This document shows positions 10,527 through 23,348 of a stretch of DNA of 64,000 bases, one piece after another (the first letter of the stretch is position 1; each line of letters opens with the position of its first letter). The DNA comes from Exophiala sp. HKRS030 (lineage: Eukaryota > Ascomycota > Eurotiomycetes > Chaetothyriales > Herpotrichiellaceae): positions 3,286,001 through 3,350,000 of the forward strand of contig JAHWDD010000007.1 of the NCBI GenBank assembly GCA_023897205.1, read 5' to 3'. The position numbers and the translations under genes are program-made. Below the pieces are notes generated by a model. The model did no database searches, was not told the origin of the DNA, and saw only the letters and a list, made by a program, of their open reading frames with translations.

Positions 10527-13500
10527 TCAAAGATACCACATATTGAGCTGCATATCGGCAGTCGGAGTTAATCGAGCCTGGAACGTTGACTCATGTTCCG
10601 CTTTGGTAAATGATGGTCGCTGTGGCGGAGAAACTGTGTCATCCTTGGGACTGTTGTAAAAGTCACGTACGTAAACTCTCCCACGGTCGCAAGCCAGATC
10701 CGCGTAGTAAGCTGGGGTGCACAAGCCGACGGAGCGAGATGCTCGACCGAAAAGATAGCAAAGACTATGTGTCATTTGAGCAACATCGTATCGTGAGCAT
10801 CCGATTTCGTCCCTGAGAATGACATAATGCACAGGCCGAGCTGTACCTTGGATGGCTTTCTGGCTAATGAGGAAAAAATCGTCACCATTTCCGTAAGTGA
10901 TGGCTGTATCAACGAGAGTACCTGGCAAAGGATTTTTATTCTCCTGAATGAGTAGTTTACTCTGCTCTTCTTTAGGGTCAGGAAACAATCGTGTATGATG
11001 TCTCTTGACTGCGCAAATAAGAAGGATTTTGGGTTTCTTGTCTGCTGGGATGCCATACTTATGCAAGAAATGATCCAGTGCCGCGTGGATTTCCTGGAAC
11101 TCGAAGTTGCGACACATTTCGAACTGTCCCTCCGAAAGGCCATCTCTGTAGATTATAAGCTCCGTTGGTATGGTCCGTCGGTGCTTGTAGAAAGTATTCA
11201 GTCGTTCGAATATCATGTATCGCAGGCCCTCGATTTGCTCTTTGGAAGCCTTCTTGGAATCAGGGTAGACGGCCCGTAAGGTCGCCGGCCACTGCGCAAA
11301 GGCTGCATCAATACTTCCGACAACAGCGGCAACGCTTGGAACGCCGACCATGCCGTTTGGACCTGCGTGAGTCACATCTATGCCCATGATCATGGATGTA
11401 GATGTTAACACCGGAGGATTCCGGACAAGTCGCTGATTGATCGTGTTCTGATCGGTCTTCAAGTTGGCTTTCAAGCATAAATTGCCATAGAAGTCGCCCG
11501 TAGTTTTCGGTCTACCCGGGAAAGCACATGGCAAATCGTGTGTATGCTCACTCCCAGTTCGCCTGCACGTTTAACAGCGCTGTAAAGTTCATAATCTTTT
11601 GATGGGAGAAGAACAAAGACAAGGTCAATCCCCAGATTCTTGAGCTGCTGCAGCTTATTTCTGACGCTATCGTACTGCTCTTGTAACTGCTGTTTTTGCA
11701 AATATCCCGGAAGGTAAACATGGGGCAAGATATGTTGATTAACGCCTGGATCTCCTGCCCGATCATGAAGCGTCCATTTAACCATCCCATAGCTCTCAAA
11801 AGCACTCACGAGGCCATCTTTCCACCCTCTGAGCTGAGGCACTCCACAAAACTCTCTTGCGTTGCGCTGGATTAGCTGAAGGATTGCCCATTTCCTGGGC
11901 TTCGCTGTAGTTTGAGCAAAAGCAATACCTTTAAGATTCCAGCTTCCAGACTTTAGAAAATTTATTGGGACCGGATAGTTGCTACTCTCGATAGGTTTTG
12001 ATTTTGGTTTTCGGTACTGGATGCCAGGAACGGGTAGTCCGGTCACAGGGACTTTCAACATCTCAGCCGATAACCATAACTTGAATTTCCGTGCTCCGCC
12101 TTCTTGCTCGCTATCACCATAAAAGACTCTCCGACCAATGTTGAGGATTTTATCTCGATTATCAACAGGAAGGCGAATTGCACCATGAGGTTTGTCTATT
12201 GAATGTTTTAACAATTGCCCTGGAAGTATGATGAGCCTGTCGGCCGGGAACGTCAAAGGATGCCGAGGATTTCCGATGTTGAGCGCGTAGCATGCCCTGC
12301 TGCTCTGGTTCGAGGCCCGCCCGTGATGAGTAGCAAAATAATTATCGACAGTCAAATTCGCCGATTGAAGTTCGCGTGAGGATTTCATGACGCAGATTCC
12401 AGCAGAAGGATCCGTGAGCGGAGGACGCTTGGCAAATCCAGAAATGGTTGTGAAATGGTCGGTTCCTCCAGTCACATAGCTGGTTCTCACTCGCAGCCCC
12501 GTAAGGAAGATTTCCAAACGGTGCAACCGAGTTGGCGGGGGATTTCGGTTCTTCTGGTCCCATCTTTCAATGAGACTCGCCACGGTGCCTTCATGAGAGT
12601 AGAACAAACCCGTCGATGTGTTTATGTTGAGGTTCAACGCACCGACGTCAGAGACAAAAGTTCGCACACTTCTCGCGAATCCAAGAATACTCCTCAATCC
12701 CCCACGCACATCGGCGCCTCCAAAGGGAACACCAGTAGCCGTCGTCCCAGTACTTGGGTCGTACACGCCATAAAACTTGCCACCATCTGTTGTCGTATAC
12801 ACCGGGATTGAGCCCACTGTTGCAGGTTGGTTCTGTACGAAGCATAGGCGATGGGGTCGATAGCTGAAAATGATGTTGAGGGCGGTCAGCGCTTCGTCTT
12901 TGTCGTTCTCAGCGTAGGCCGCTGGGCCAACTTTGCTTGTGCTGAGGTGGGTAACCAAATCGTCAAGCCTGAGCTCTTTCGGTGTGTTGAGAAACGTGAC
13001 TTTGAAGACCGAGCACTTCTCGGGAGCTTCAGTGTGGAATTCATCGTAGTAGTTGATTTTCATCTCTCCGGGAAAGTCCTGGCCTTCAAGCTCTGCGTCA
13101 GCGAAGATCAAGGTCTTGTAGTTTGTCGCTAGGGCGACAGTCTTGTTGAGGGCCTGCAGCCGATTCATGACGAACCACACGATTCTCTTCTTCTGGTTCC
13201 CATTGATTTGTCTATCGTCATTCAGCGTTTTGTCCCTGCTGATGCTCAGGTCATACTGCCACACTACTTTGGTATCACCAATCTTGATAGGGAAATGATT
13301 TGCCCGTAGATAGCCAGCGGCATTTCTGACGCCTTCCAGCATTCTCTTTGCTCGATCAGGATCGGTAGCTGGGTCAATGGCCAGAACTCGCTCTGGAGTG
13401 TTTGGTTTTTCACCAGTAGAAGTGGCATTATGAGAACTGTCCAAGCCGAGGCTAGCAAGACCAGATGACAATTGCTGTTCCACAGATGTTCCTCGGCTCC

Positions 13501-14023
13501 GCTCATCGCCACCAACAGGCGCTGAAACTGGAGTGGTGGTTTCATTGTTTGAGCCGACATTTCGCGGCGCTTGTAGCGATTGATCAGTTGCTTCACCACG
13601 CTGCTGCGACGATAGCTGAGCCGGTTGTTCCGGAATGCGAGTGGTAATGAAGTTGTTGCCCCCATTTGGAAATGCTCGCGAAGGGAATTGAGAGTTGCCA
13701 AGAGAACCGTGAATGCCTGCTGGTGTAAGATTGTCAGGAAGACCAGATCCAGTCGACGCGGCCCCACTCGCGCTGTAAATGTGCTGCTGCGAGAGACTTG
13801 AGCCTGGAGTATGAGCTCTAGTAGTATCCTGAGCAATTTGAGGCCGAGTGCTAGGAGCCGCGTAAAGATCGGACTCTTCTTGGTTTACCTGCGTGTTAGA
13901 GCCTGGTCTGGCAGGGTTAGCTTGTGCCTGTGCCTGTGCCTGTGCCTCAGCTTCAGCTTCAGCTGCCCTCCTTCGTCGAGCACTTTTATGCTTCTTGGCG
14001 TTCTTCTCCTTGGCGGAGACCAT
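10527..14023 (-). CDS. AGO: Argonaute (QDE-2-like), with one apparent frameshift
   Basis: Small-RNA-guided silencing effector, read in two frames: 14023 to about 11520, then to 10527. The N-terminus is Gln/Ala/Glu low complexity encoded by a hexanucleotide repeat. It is followed by the N domain, a PAZ domain (VDNYFATHH to LIILPGQLLK, near residues 555-620), the MID domain (VFVLLPSKDYELYSAVKRAG) and PIWI. The PIWI catalytic residues are present: Asp883 (MGIDVTH), Glu940 (IFERL), Asp961 (YRDGLSEGQF) and Asp1109 (PAYYADL). Asp in the fourth place is usual in fungal Argonautes. Between CHV and DFYGNL the frame changes by one base near the AAA/GGG/CCC runs at 11515-11523. None of the nearby GT donors paired with an AG gives the needed intron length. 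With one extra base the gene is 1165 residues. The upstream TTG at 14050 was not used. Slicer competence is inferred, not shown. Confidence 0.92.
13925..13972. repeat. Hexanucleotide repeat coding for Ala/Gln and Ala/Glu runs in Argonaute
   Basis: Units of TGTGCC are followed by CAGCTT units on the plus strand. On the minus strand they encode alternating Ala-Glu and then Ala-Gln dipeptides near the Argonaute N-terminus. Such runs are prone to length variation between strains. Confidence 0.8.
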
Positions 14024-15113
14024 GGTGAAAAGTTGGGATTTGGTAATCAATGCAACCAGGCAAGAGACAAACCAGTAGTTGGGTGATTGAGGGTAAGAAA
14101 GGGTGTGCCTGATAACAAGAAGATTCGAGTGATATCGAGGGATGATGATATCGAGGAATATGGGAGTGATAAAGAAAGGAAAATCAGACTCATGCCTGCA
14201 CCACTCGGACTATATATGAAGTCCAAAGCCGCTGATTCCATGGTTTGTTCAGCCTCGCACCGAGGAACGATTGCAGGCAAAACAGATTAGCAATACCAAA
14301 CGTGATTTCCATAGGGACCGCAAACAGTATCAGCATGGTGGGGGAGACGTAGATATGCTCGTTGGGTAACAAACGCAATCACCACATGGGGCAAATCATG
14401 ACAAGGCGCCGTGGAAAAGGGGAATTGGAATATAATTATCACGTGCCGATTATGAAAACTTACGATGCAATCGAGTGAGGAATCCAAATGGGGAGCGAGG
14501 AAGTGAACAAACAATCGGGAGATTGACGGGCCAAACTTTTCAGCAGCTGAAGCTCTGGCGGTATCGATGTGCTGACTGTCTGTCGCTGTCCAAAGAATAT
14601 GATCAGGCTCACCCTCTGAGGTGCGAAGCTTCACAATTGGCCGATAACAGCATTCGCCACACGACAATACTCACCATAGCTCAATGTTCCGGACTTGCGA
14701 CGGCTCAGACCTAGGCAGTTACTCCCACTCTTTCGAGTTGAAAGCGAGTCGGATGGTCGCTAATATGACCTGAGGTGAAGTTGCGTGGCTTTGCGGATCA
14801 AGAGCTCTCGCCGCTACGAAGTTCCGCTCCTGAGCAGAGTTGTGAGTTTTTGCCAAGACTTTCCTCCCGCGTATTACCTAAGCACTGCGTGGCCCTGAGA
14901 ATCTAGTGACCCAGGTACGGAGTTCTGAAAGTGGAAGGGACCTAAAATGGTGTGTGAGATGTACTTCGTTCTACGAATATCATACATTAACTTGCTCATG
15001 TATGAAGAAGATATCGGCCCGAACTCATACATGCATCATCATGGCCGTAAGAACTATTTCTCGTACCACCGACCGCACGGTTCCCAGAACTCCATCCAGA
15101 CATTATCAGTACA
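14024..15113. other. Intergenic region between Argonaute and PDS5
   Basis: About 1.1 kb holding the Argonaute promoter and the PDS5 3' end (both genes on minus). A CACGTG core (ATCACGTGCC, near 14440) lies roughly 415 bp upstream of the Argonaute start. No gene was recognised. Confidence 0.5.
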
Positions 15114-18100
15114 TCATGCCTTCGTGTTGCGAGTCTGCCTGGTTGCCCTGGTCAGCCTCGTAGGTCTCTCTACTGCTTTCGCTGAGGGTGGACTTGACTT
15201 GGATGATGATGTTTTCTTTGATGTGCCACGGCCTTTGTCCTTTCCACCTGCATTGCGTTTCTCCTTCAATGGAGTTGGCGATTTCTCTTCCTCCATGTTG
15301 ACTTGATCTTCTGCGTCTTGATCTTCATGTACCTCTACATCCTCCGAGTCTGCACGGTCTTCTGTGCTTGACTTCTCATCGTCTTGATCTTCGTCCTCTT
15401 CCATATTGACATCGTCCACGACTGGGCGTGTCTTCTTCTTGGCCATGGCTGGACTGCTTGCCAATCGGTCGTTCTCCGCCATCTCCGCATCATCGTCATC
15501 GCTATCGGCTTCCGCATATTTGACAGCACCAGAAGCACGGGCACTTTTCCTAGATGGCAATTCGGGACTCGCTTGCACTGTCTTCTTCACTGTGGGAGAT
15601 TTTCTGATGGCAAGGGTAGTCCTTTTCACCTTCTTGGCCGGCTTAGATTTGGCTTTGGCTTCATTCTCGTCGCCAGAATCGTAGATTTCGCTCTTTCTTT
15701 TCTTCTCATTGGGTGCGACCCGTTTCGCTGTTGGTTTCACTGGCTGATTGACCGTCTTCAGGTGTCTCACATATCCTCGAACCAATTTTTCAAGCCCAGT
15801 GGCGACGTCCTCTGGTAAATAATTCTTTTCCGCAATTTCTTGTGCGACCTGGTGACTCGGCAAAGCTTTAAACAAAGACCGTGGCAGTGTGACCTGCCCA
15901 GGCCACGTTTGCAGCAAGTTCGCACCTTTCGCGTGGGCTGGCATCAGGTCGGCGTAGTTGCGGATTACTGCTTGAGCAAGGTCGCTCAGAACGTAAAGGC
16001 GACGACTAGCTTCTTCAGTGCCTGTAATGCCATCTCGTGCACCCTTTATTCGCTGCGCAATGTGAAAGATTAGTGACAGATTGTCCTCAGTGGCCACCGT
16101 ACAAAGGTAAAAGATGATATATTTCGAAAAGTCCAGCAACTCTCCATCAAAGTCATCTCCATCTCCACTTGGGTAATCAGGATGATGGCTCAGTAAGCTC
16201 AGAAGTCGAGCGAATGTGTATTCCATGATGTTCTGATGGGTCTTCTTGTCGGTTTGTTGTTTAGCAAAGAACTGCACCCGAGATCGGAGCCATGTCATAG
16301 TCGACGTTCGAAGCTCAACGTCAGGCTCGAAAGCAAGGAGGAAGAATGCGGTTAGCCATCGATTTGCTAAATGATTGTGACCAAGATACTTCTTCAATTG
16401 ATTGACGAAACCCTTCCGCACAGCATTTGGAGGATTGATCATGACCATCACCAACGAGTTGAATATCGCTGGGGTGACGAATTCTTCGAACTTCCGATTG
16501 TGTCTGCATAGTTTGAGGATGAAACGAACAGCGGCTAGTCTCAGGAAGTTTTTCTGTGCGGGAGGAGTGTCCCTGCCAGCTGTAATTTCCCCGTCGTTCT
16601 CCACCAAGGCTATCAGATGCTTGAAAATCTCCCGTCCGGCTCGCTCGAAGTCATTACCATCGCTCTTGCCGCCACGGGCACGTGCTAAGTTGACCAAGAT
16701 TTTCAACGCCAGCTCTTTGGACAGTGTCTCTTCGTCTAGCGACGCAGGCCACGCATTCGGGTCTTCCTTTGAGGTCGGCGAACGATTTTGCTGAAGAATT
16801 TTGGTAAGTGTGAGCTCCATGATCGCTGTGGCCTCACTTTCTGCTGTGTCTGGCGCATACAAGCAAACTTGAGCGATTGTAGCCAGCCGCGGGACGAAGT
16901 GCGAAGAACCAGGTTCCAGACCTTTAAGTGATTTTGACAGAAGGTCCTTAGCGTACATTTCCTTCTTGTCCGCCACTTCAAGAATAATGGAAGTTGCGTG
17001 CTTCGCCGCCTGTGGCGAATGCGAGTAAAGGGCAAAGTTGGTCAAAGAAGTCAAGAATTTGCGCTCTTTTGGTACTTCGTCTGCGTACTTGCGAGCAAAG
17101 CCGGCGCATGCCTTCAACGTATTGGCTGCTCCGGCGTCTTCTGCCTTTGAAGGAGAAGGAGCCTCGGCTTCCAGTTCTCCGCACAAAGCCTGAATCTGAT
17201 ATTTGAGTACTTCTGGATTCCGCATAGAAATCTCTTGCAGAACCTCGAGAGCGACTTGTCCCAGTGGTCCTCCATCTGTCCTAGATATATCCATTATTGC
17301 AGGCACATGACTTCGGTTGTAAAATAGGATGCTGCATCGGTACAACAAGGGTAGGATGCTATCTAACAGAGAGTGAACGTTGGGTGCACTCTCTCGAATC
17401 CGTTTGACAAGCTCCTTGACAGCCTTGCTCACTGTCCGGTAGTCGTGCTCAGGGCCTACCGCGAATCTGATAAGCTGATACCATCGCCTGTTATGAAGAT
17501 TTACAAACTTCCAGAGGTTTTCAGTCATCTCACTTGGAGATGGAAATCCTTTTGAGAACTGCTCGATTTGTTGTGTGAGTTGGTTCTTGATTTTCACTTC
17601 AGTGGCGTCGTCCTCGACAACGCCTCCGTTGTAATCTTCACATTTCTGTAGAAAAGACAAGATAGCTTTGCCCATTTGGGCTTGTAGGTTCTGGAGATGG
17701 AAGAAAATGGGTCGAGATCTGTTATCCAATCCCTGCACCAATGTCAGGATACGGCGAACCCTAACAGTGTCTGGATTTATCGTCGTCCCCTCTGTAGTAT
17801 CCTGCTCCCTTCCTTTCGTTTTCTTCTTTTGGCTCTCTGCTTTTGTAGCTTGGGTTTTGATGGGAGGAAAAGCCATCGGTAGTAGACTCTCATGGAGGAC
17901 CTTGTCGATCAACGCATGCACGCTTTTGTCATTGGTGTAGAATGCTCTCAGCAAGCGGTTTGGGATATCGCCAACAGTCGATTTGACCGTCTCCATTCCC
18001 TCTTGAATATCTCTCGAGGCCACACCCCATATGCGAGCGAGAACCTGCACTGCTTCCTCTCGAACAACTATCCTCCGGTCCATAACTCGGTCTGCAAGGG

Positions 18101-19705
18101 ATGAGAGTACAGTATCTGGCTTGGCTAGACCTCCATCGGACCCAAGGATGTTGATCAAGGAATGATAGGAGAAGTCATTCAAGGCATGAATGGCGGCCAG
18201 GCGCACATGCTCTTCAGGATCACGAAGAGATTGTGCAAATCCCTCGAGGAGATCTTGTCGTTCACTGTCGTTCAGTCCAATACCGCCAGCAGAGGTTAAG
18301 AGGATTCTAGAAGCGGCTTTTGTCCATGCGGAGCGGACAGCAGGTATTTTGTCGTGTCTTCTACCAAAAAAGGTTTGGTATGCAGAACCATGAACCGCGG
18401 AGAATGGCTTTGGAGAGGCCGGGGTCAACAATGGATTCGGATCCTGCGGAGCTGGTTCGGCTTCCTCAATTGTTGGCAGTGGATATGCAGCCGGATCCAT
18501 TAACTTTGGAGGAGCAAGACCTGCAATACCAATCCCAGCAGTAATGTCACCAAGTGTCTCGGTCGCAAGTTGACGCAGTACCGGAGAGTCCGCCGAGAAC
18601 TCCGCCTCAATCTGGGGAATCACATTAATGAGTACATCCGGGCAGGCGCGCCACAATTCTCTGAGCAAACGATGCGCCTTGCGTAGATCAGTTAAACTTT
18701 CTTGCTCATCATCCGACTCGTCCAGGTCTGATACTCGCCTGTGTGAGGTTTTGGGCAAAATGCTGGTCTGGATCGCTGCACTGGCATCGACAAGCACTGT
18801 ACCAAAATATTGGGTGATGTGAGCGGTCATCTTGTCCGGGCAAGTCGTGCATAAGGACTTGGCCATATTGTAGGCTGGTGGATAGTCTTTGAGCAGGAGA
18901 GTCCCTTGTTTGAGGTCTTGAGTGTCTCGTTTCCTTCCCTTGGGGGTTCAAGTGTGATGCGAGCATCAACTCTCATGAATTGGGAGATGATAATATCTGT
19001 AACTTCTGGCGGTAAGGATACCTCATCAACGACCGCGGCCAATAGATTCTTTAGGTGATATTCGACACTCTTGGAAATCTCAACGCCATTTGAGTTACTT
19101 CCTGCAGAAACAATGTCGAAAGCATGCGTGAAGAGAGACACCATAAGTGCTTCATTGCTAGGGATATCTGTCACGAGGAGAATGCTCTGGGACTCGGCGA
19201 GCGACTGCAAAATGTAGACGTGCTGGGCGTTATATGCATTGGATGGGTCGGTCAGAGCGGGCAGAATCGAGTTGATAGTCACGGTGAAGATGTCCTGCCC
19301 ACTTCGTTAGGGCGGCCACAGAAGATAGGATAGAGGTCAAGGAAAGAAGAAACACACCTTGAGTTGGCTTTCGATGAATGGCGCATCGGGTGCGCATATT
19401 CGCAAGACATCGACAATACACGACAGAGTCCATGCTCTTATTCCTTTGTCCTTGTGGCCGAGGAGATTCGCATTGGCGAGATCCTGAGCAAGGGTTGTGA
19501 AGGCGCGTGAGTCGACTTGGTCAGCATCGAAATTGCGCAATTCATTTCCGAGGAGCTGAAGTCGATTAAGGAGATCGGCGATAGGAATGGCTTTACCAGC
19601 GCGCCATGTCAAGGATTCTCCATATTGAAGGCCCGGTATGTTGTAGCGACGATCATTGTGCGCGGCTTCTGAGCCTGCGCCGGCATGTCTCAGACGAGAG
19701 GGCAT
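15114..19705 (-). CDS. PDS5: Sister chromatid cohesion factor Pds5, with one apparent frameshift
   Basis: This is a HEAT-repeat regulator of the cohesin ring, nuclear, which controls cohesin stability on chromatin. Exon 1 (19358-19705) ends ...DAPFIESQLK. A GT-AG intron follows, then exon 2 (15114-19294). Conserved Pds5 blocks are LQYGESLTWRAGKAIPIADLL, LLGHKDKGIRAWTLSCIVDVLRICAPDAPF and GTLLLKDYPPAYNMAKSLC. About 1,100 residues of helical repeats follow, then a long acidic and basic disordered tail (SDDDDAEMAEND, VNMEEDEDQDDE, Lys-rich stretches) typical of fungal Pds5. The frame breaks once, after ARITLEP, at a G5 run (18942-18946, C5 in the coding strand). One added base gives PKGRKRDTQDLKQGTLLLKD and a 1,509-residue protein. 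The start at 19705 is the ATG closest to the conserved region; the open frame continues upstream without another ATG. Confidence 0.93.
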
Positions 19706-20466
19706 GTCAACTGGTAGAGTAGCTACGGCGCCAGCATCGTTGTCCTCAAGGCGAATGATGTCAGGCAATGAGTGGTGAGAGTGCGCGGAGATAAAGCCAA
19801 GGGCGAAGGCTCCGATTGATTGCTGTGAGAGTGGACGCTGCCGTTCAAGAGAATAGTAGTTATCCTGGAGCAATGTTGGCGTGGTGTTGACGATTCCAGT
19901 GTGGAGTTTGGAGAGTCAGCATTGGGCAAGTTTAACTAGTGGGTGCTAAGTACTTAGGTGCTACTCACTTAACAGCTACAATTTTAACTACTTAACTATA
20001 CCGCAGTGGAGTTATTCCGTACTTAGGCGGTGCAAGGGCCGATTGGAGCTAATTATGTGCGTCAGGAGCAGAGAACTGGTCAACTTAGCTGACTAGTAGT
20101 AGGTGCCCAGTAGGTGCCTAAGTGCCTAAGTGCCTAGTAGGGAATGACGATGTCCACTGACAAACATTCATTTAAAGTGCAGGAGCCTCCAAACGCGTCC
20201 TTGACGCGTCCGAGAGATGGGTCAAATAAAAGCGTCCTGACTCACTCCGCCACAGCCTGCTCCATGGAGAGGGAATTTCGCGTTTTCCTGGTTCCGAGTC
20301 TTCACAGCCTTGCGTACAAATCCAAACTTGTAGCTACGGTGATAAGCTGCCCAGGCAATTATGAATAGCTAAAGGCCTTTCTCAGATTCACTAGGAATAA
20401 CTTCAGTATGAAGTGGCCTCCTGCCTAGGTCTCTCATCCGGTGATTTGCCCGCACTTCGTCTTTAA
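19706..20466. other. Promoter region of PDS5 with short tandem repeats
   Basis: This holds the PDS5 upstream region and the 3' side of the DUF1349 gene. It contains a palindrome CTAAGTACTTAG near 19947 and tandem AGTAGGTGCC and AAGTGCCT units at about 20097-20142. No coding region was recognised. Confidence 0.5.
20097..20142. repeat. Short tandem repeats (AGTAGGTGCC and AAGTGCCT units)
   Basis: Two copies of AGTAGGTGCC are followed by two to three copies of AAGTGCCT within about 45 bp. The motif resembles other TAGT/CCTA-rich spacers in this window and has no coding potential. Confidence 0.7.
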
Positions 20467-21057
20467 TCATTGCGTTCGAACAACCAGGTCTTTAAATTCG
20501 ACGGTCAAGTCATCCGTCTGTCCTTGCGGCGCTGGTTTTGCTACATAAACTCCCACCCAAACTTCAGTGCTTGGAGCCAGAGAGATCCACCACGTGACCT
20601 CCCTCAAGGCCAACTTGTTGCCCTTAGAATCGACAAGCCAAACCCATAAGCTGCCATCATCAACAATTTCAAACTCGATGGTGGCATTGTTGGTAGCCTC
20701 GGCGAGGATTGGCCTCAGACTCCAATCGGACCACTGGTCTTTCGCCACAACGCTTACGTTTGGCACGCCGTACTCGTGTTCAACACCAGCCTTGACCCAT
20801 CGTGTAGTTTCAGGAGATTTGACCACAAGTACGAGTCCGCCTTGGTCATATTGATCTTTCCAAGCCGCAGAAAATGACACCTTTGCACCCCTGAAAGCCT
20901 CGACGGTGGTGGTTTGATAGACTATCGGTGCATTGAAAGAATGAGTGGACGGCGGCTTGTCCCAGATATCTGTGCCTGGTGGGGTAGTAATTTGGAAGGG
21001 TCCTGTGGTATCTGGGAGTTCATGGTTGAGGAACACCGCCTTGTATTGTGGGGCCAT
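20467..21057 (-). CDS. DUF1349 family protein (concanavalin-A-like fold)
   Basis: A single exon of 196 residues. The sequence has the DUF1349 pattern: an N-terminal DIWDKPPSTHSFNAPIVYQTTTVEAFRGAKVSFSA-type strand region, the DQGGLVLVV core, RWVKAGVEHEYG and the WSDWSL segment, with LREVTWWISLAPSTEVWVGVYVAKP near the end. Members are predicted beta-sandwich proteins similar to carbohydrate-binding folds; their function in fungi is unknown. There is no signal peptide or membrane helix, so it is probably cytosolic. The ATG is well defined by the upstream sequence. It is on the same strand as PDS5, about 0.76 kb upstream of it. Confidence 0.8.
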   Translation of the reverse strand: MAPQYKAVFLNHELPDTTGPFQITTPPGTDIWDKPPSTHSFNAPIVYQTTTVEAFRGAKVSFSAAWKDQYDQGGLVLVVKSPETTRWVKAGVEHEYGVPNVSVVAKDQWSDWSLRPILAEATNNATIEFEIVDDGSLWVWLVDSKGNKLALREVTWWISLAPSTEVWVGVYVAKPAPQGQTDDLTVEFKDLVVRTQ

Positions 21058-23348
21058 TTTTATTGATGATCTGTGGTCTGATGGCAGAGACGTCGTTCCA
21101 ATATAGAGATCAGAACTAGGGTTCTACAGGAACGAAGACCTTTTTGCTCCTTTAAATATTGTTTCAAGTGATGCCAACAGCTCGTGAATCACGAAATTCT
21201 ACGATACTTGGCTGCGGGATCGCTTGAAGAAGGCATACCGATTCGCTAGATAAAGTGCCCCCGATCCCAATAGAGAGGTGAGGCCGACTAGCGCCATGCT
21301 TAAATACTTTGGGAAATTCAACCGCGCATGTTCCCTGGCTCGGCCAGATTTTACCAGGACAGGCAGGAGAGAATCGAGATGGTGGAAGAACGGTGCGCAA
21401 GGTATGATGAGCACACGTGGCGCGTCACACTGCAGTACGGAGCAGCAGTAGTAACACCATGGCTATCTGTGTGTCTGTACATAGTGGTCTGTCTATGTAG
21501 GGAGCAGAGAGACCAAGTCGCTACTTAGGGAGGAGCAGGAGGGCAAGTGCGCCTTCTTCTAATCTTCCGTCATGCCAAGTGCCAGTTCTCCTTCGACAAA
21601 GCTTACAGTGGGTGACAGTGGCTTCTTCGCAAGCAATGCCAAATACAATATTGGGACTAAGGCGCACAAGGCACTGCCTTTCCAGACTTTAAATAGACAT
21701 AGTAAAGTGGTTTGCAACCTCCGTCTCGGTGTATCAGCTAATAAAGGAGCAAAAGAACAATTAATGCTGCCGCCTGAAAAAGGGGAGAGTGCCCCTAACA
21801 ACGGCCTTGGGTATATCGCAAGTAAAGTATGTACATACGGAAGACTCGAGCCTGGAAGTTCCACTATGCCAGAAAGTGCAGCGGCACTCTTCAGGCCGAA
21901 GCCAGGCACCCCTTGTCTCCATTTGCGAGTTTTGATTCGAACGGAAGGGTTTCCACATGCTCGGCGATCAGTTCAAGTTCTGGGGTGGAATAAATCCAGG
22001 AGTGCCAGGGTTGCGCTCGCCCTGAGAACATCTCAGCGTACATATCAGGATACTTATGCCGATCTCGACACTGCAGTGTTGCAGTTAGGATTATCAAGGA
22101 CCAGTGGCCAATGCCCACTAACTAGTTAGTTAGAAGAATCGTGAAGAATGAAACAACATGTACCTGGAGCCTTTGGCTCTTCAGTCTCTTGGGATTCAAA
22201 GCCCCGCGGGCCATTAGCTAAAGAGGCGAGAGGCCTAGGTGAGGCGAATCCCTAAAGGGCCCGGACTCACGACTTCAGGACCCTTTTACGCCCCGGAACT
22301 CCACCGCTCAAATTGCCCCATTGGTTTCATGAATTTCGGTTGTAGTGCGTGGCTCATGCATGTTTCGGTGCTTCCCGTTGAGTTTAGCGCCGATACGACA
22401 CCAATCGCATGCCTCAGAATCCACCGCATTCAATGGCCGCGAAGCCTGTACGGAGGCACGGAGGTATTGTAGGTGTGTAGGCACCTAACTTACAGTAGTA
22501 AGAATCCAGATACCTGGCAGGTGCTACCCAGAGGTGCACGCAGGTGCAAGGTGCACAAGCCCGCCTTGGGCTAGTGGATTCGTCTTGTTGGGGGATCATT
22601 GGAGATCTTGGGGCCTCGGCATGGTCCTTATTGGACCCCATGAGGCCAATTGAGGCTATGCTTCAGTTCACTCGTATTCCTCCTTACTTTGTGTGGTATG
22701 TCCTTGAGAGGTTGTAGCATGCACGCCTACGGACCAGATACTAAGTAGTTAGTAGCCACGAGAGATTGACTAGTAGCCACCGAGCCAGCCAACTAAGTTC
22801 CAACTAACTGTTTAATTAATTAGTTAACTAGTTAGTGACTAGGTGGACTCGTGGTTCAGGGAATGGACAGTAGCAAACTGGCACAAACTCTGGATTGTGA
22901 CGAAACGGCCTTTGTCAATCCTTTCCAACAAAGCTGTGCTGTAGCATTTTTCCCTCTTTATTGCAAGTCATTCTCTCACACCTCAAGCATCACTCTCGTT
23001 GACTATTTGCCTTCTGCCTTTCTGAATCCTGACGCTGTTTACGACCTTCCATATCGAGCCCCAGAGTCCTCAGCCCTCCTCAGCTCGTCGCCTCGATCTC
23101 ACTGCCTCCTTCCACGCGTCCTACACCTATTTTACCTGACACTGCGCCCAGCTCTGAGCGTTGTATCATTTCATACTCTTTGTGGCTGGACTCCGACTCA
23201 ATGACATAACTCAATTCTCGCCTTTTAGACCTCACTGTATGGCGGCTCACCTTGTTGGACGGTTTCCACGATCACTCCTTTCGCGAATCCGACCCCTACA
23301 GACCCGCACATCTTGGAGGGCATTTTCACACTCGACTCGACACAAATC
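21058..23348. other. Long intergenic region, AT-palindrome rich
   Basis: About 2.3 kb between two divergent genes. An open frame of 185 codons (21572-22129 +) has low-information composition, no recognised domain and ends inside a TAGTTAGTTAG repeat, so I do not call it. TAG/TTA-rich palindromic sequence is concentrated near 22735-22845. The last part should be the mannosyltransferase promoter. Confidence 0.4.
22735..22845. repeat. TAGT/TTAA-rich palindromic low-complexity tract
   Basis: TAGTAGCCAC occurs twice about 25 bp apart, followed by a run of overlapping short palindromes (TTAATTAATTAG, TTAACTAGTTAG). I see no flanking inverted repeats that would define a mobile element. Confidence 0.55.

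Noticed and set aside
21572..22129. 185-codon open frame on plus
   Set aside because: Composition is low-information, no domain is visible and the stop lies in a TAG-rich repeat; there is no supporting neighbour or splice structure.
20097..22845. TAG-rich palindromic tracts as a second mobile element
   Set aside because: There are no paired terminal repeats or target duplications; they look like simple sequence.
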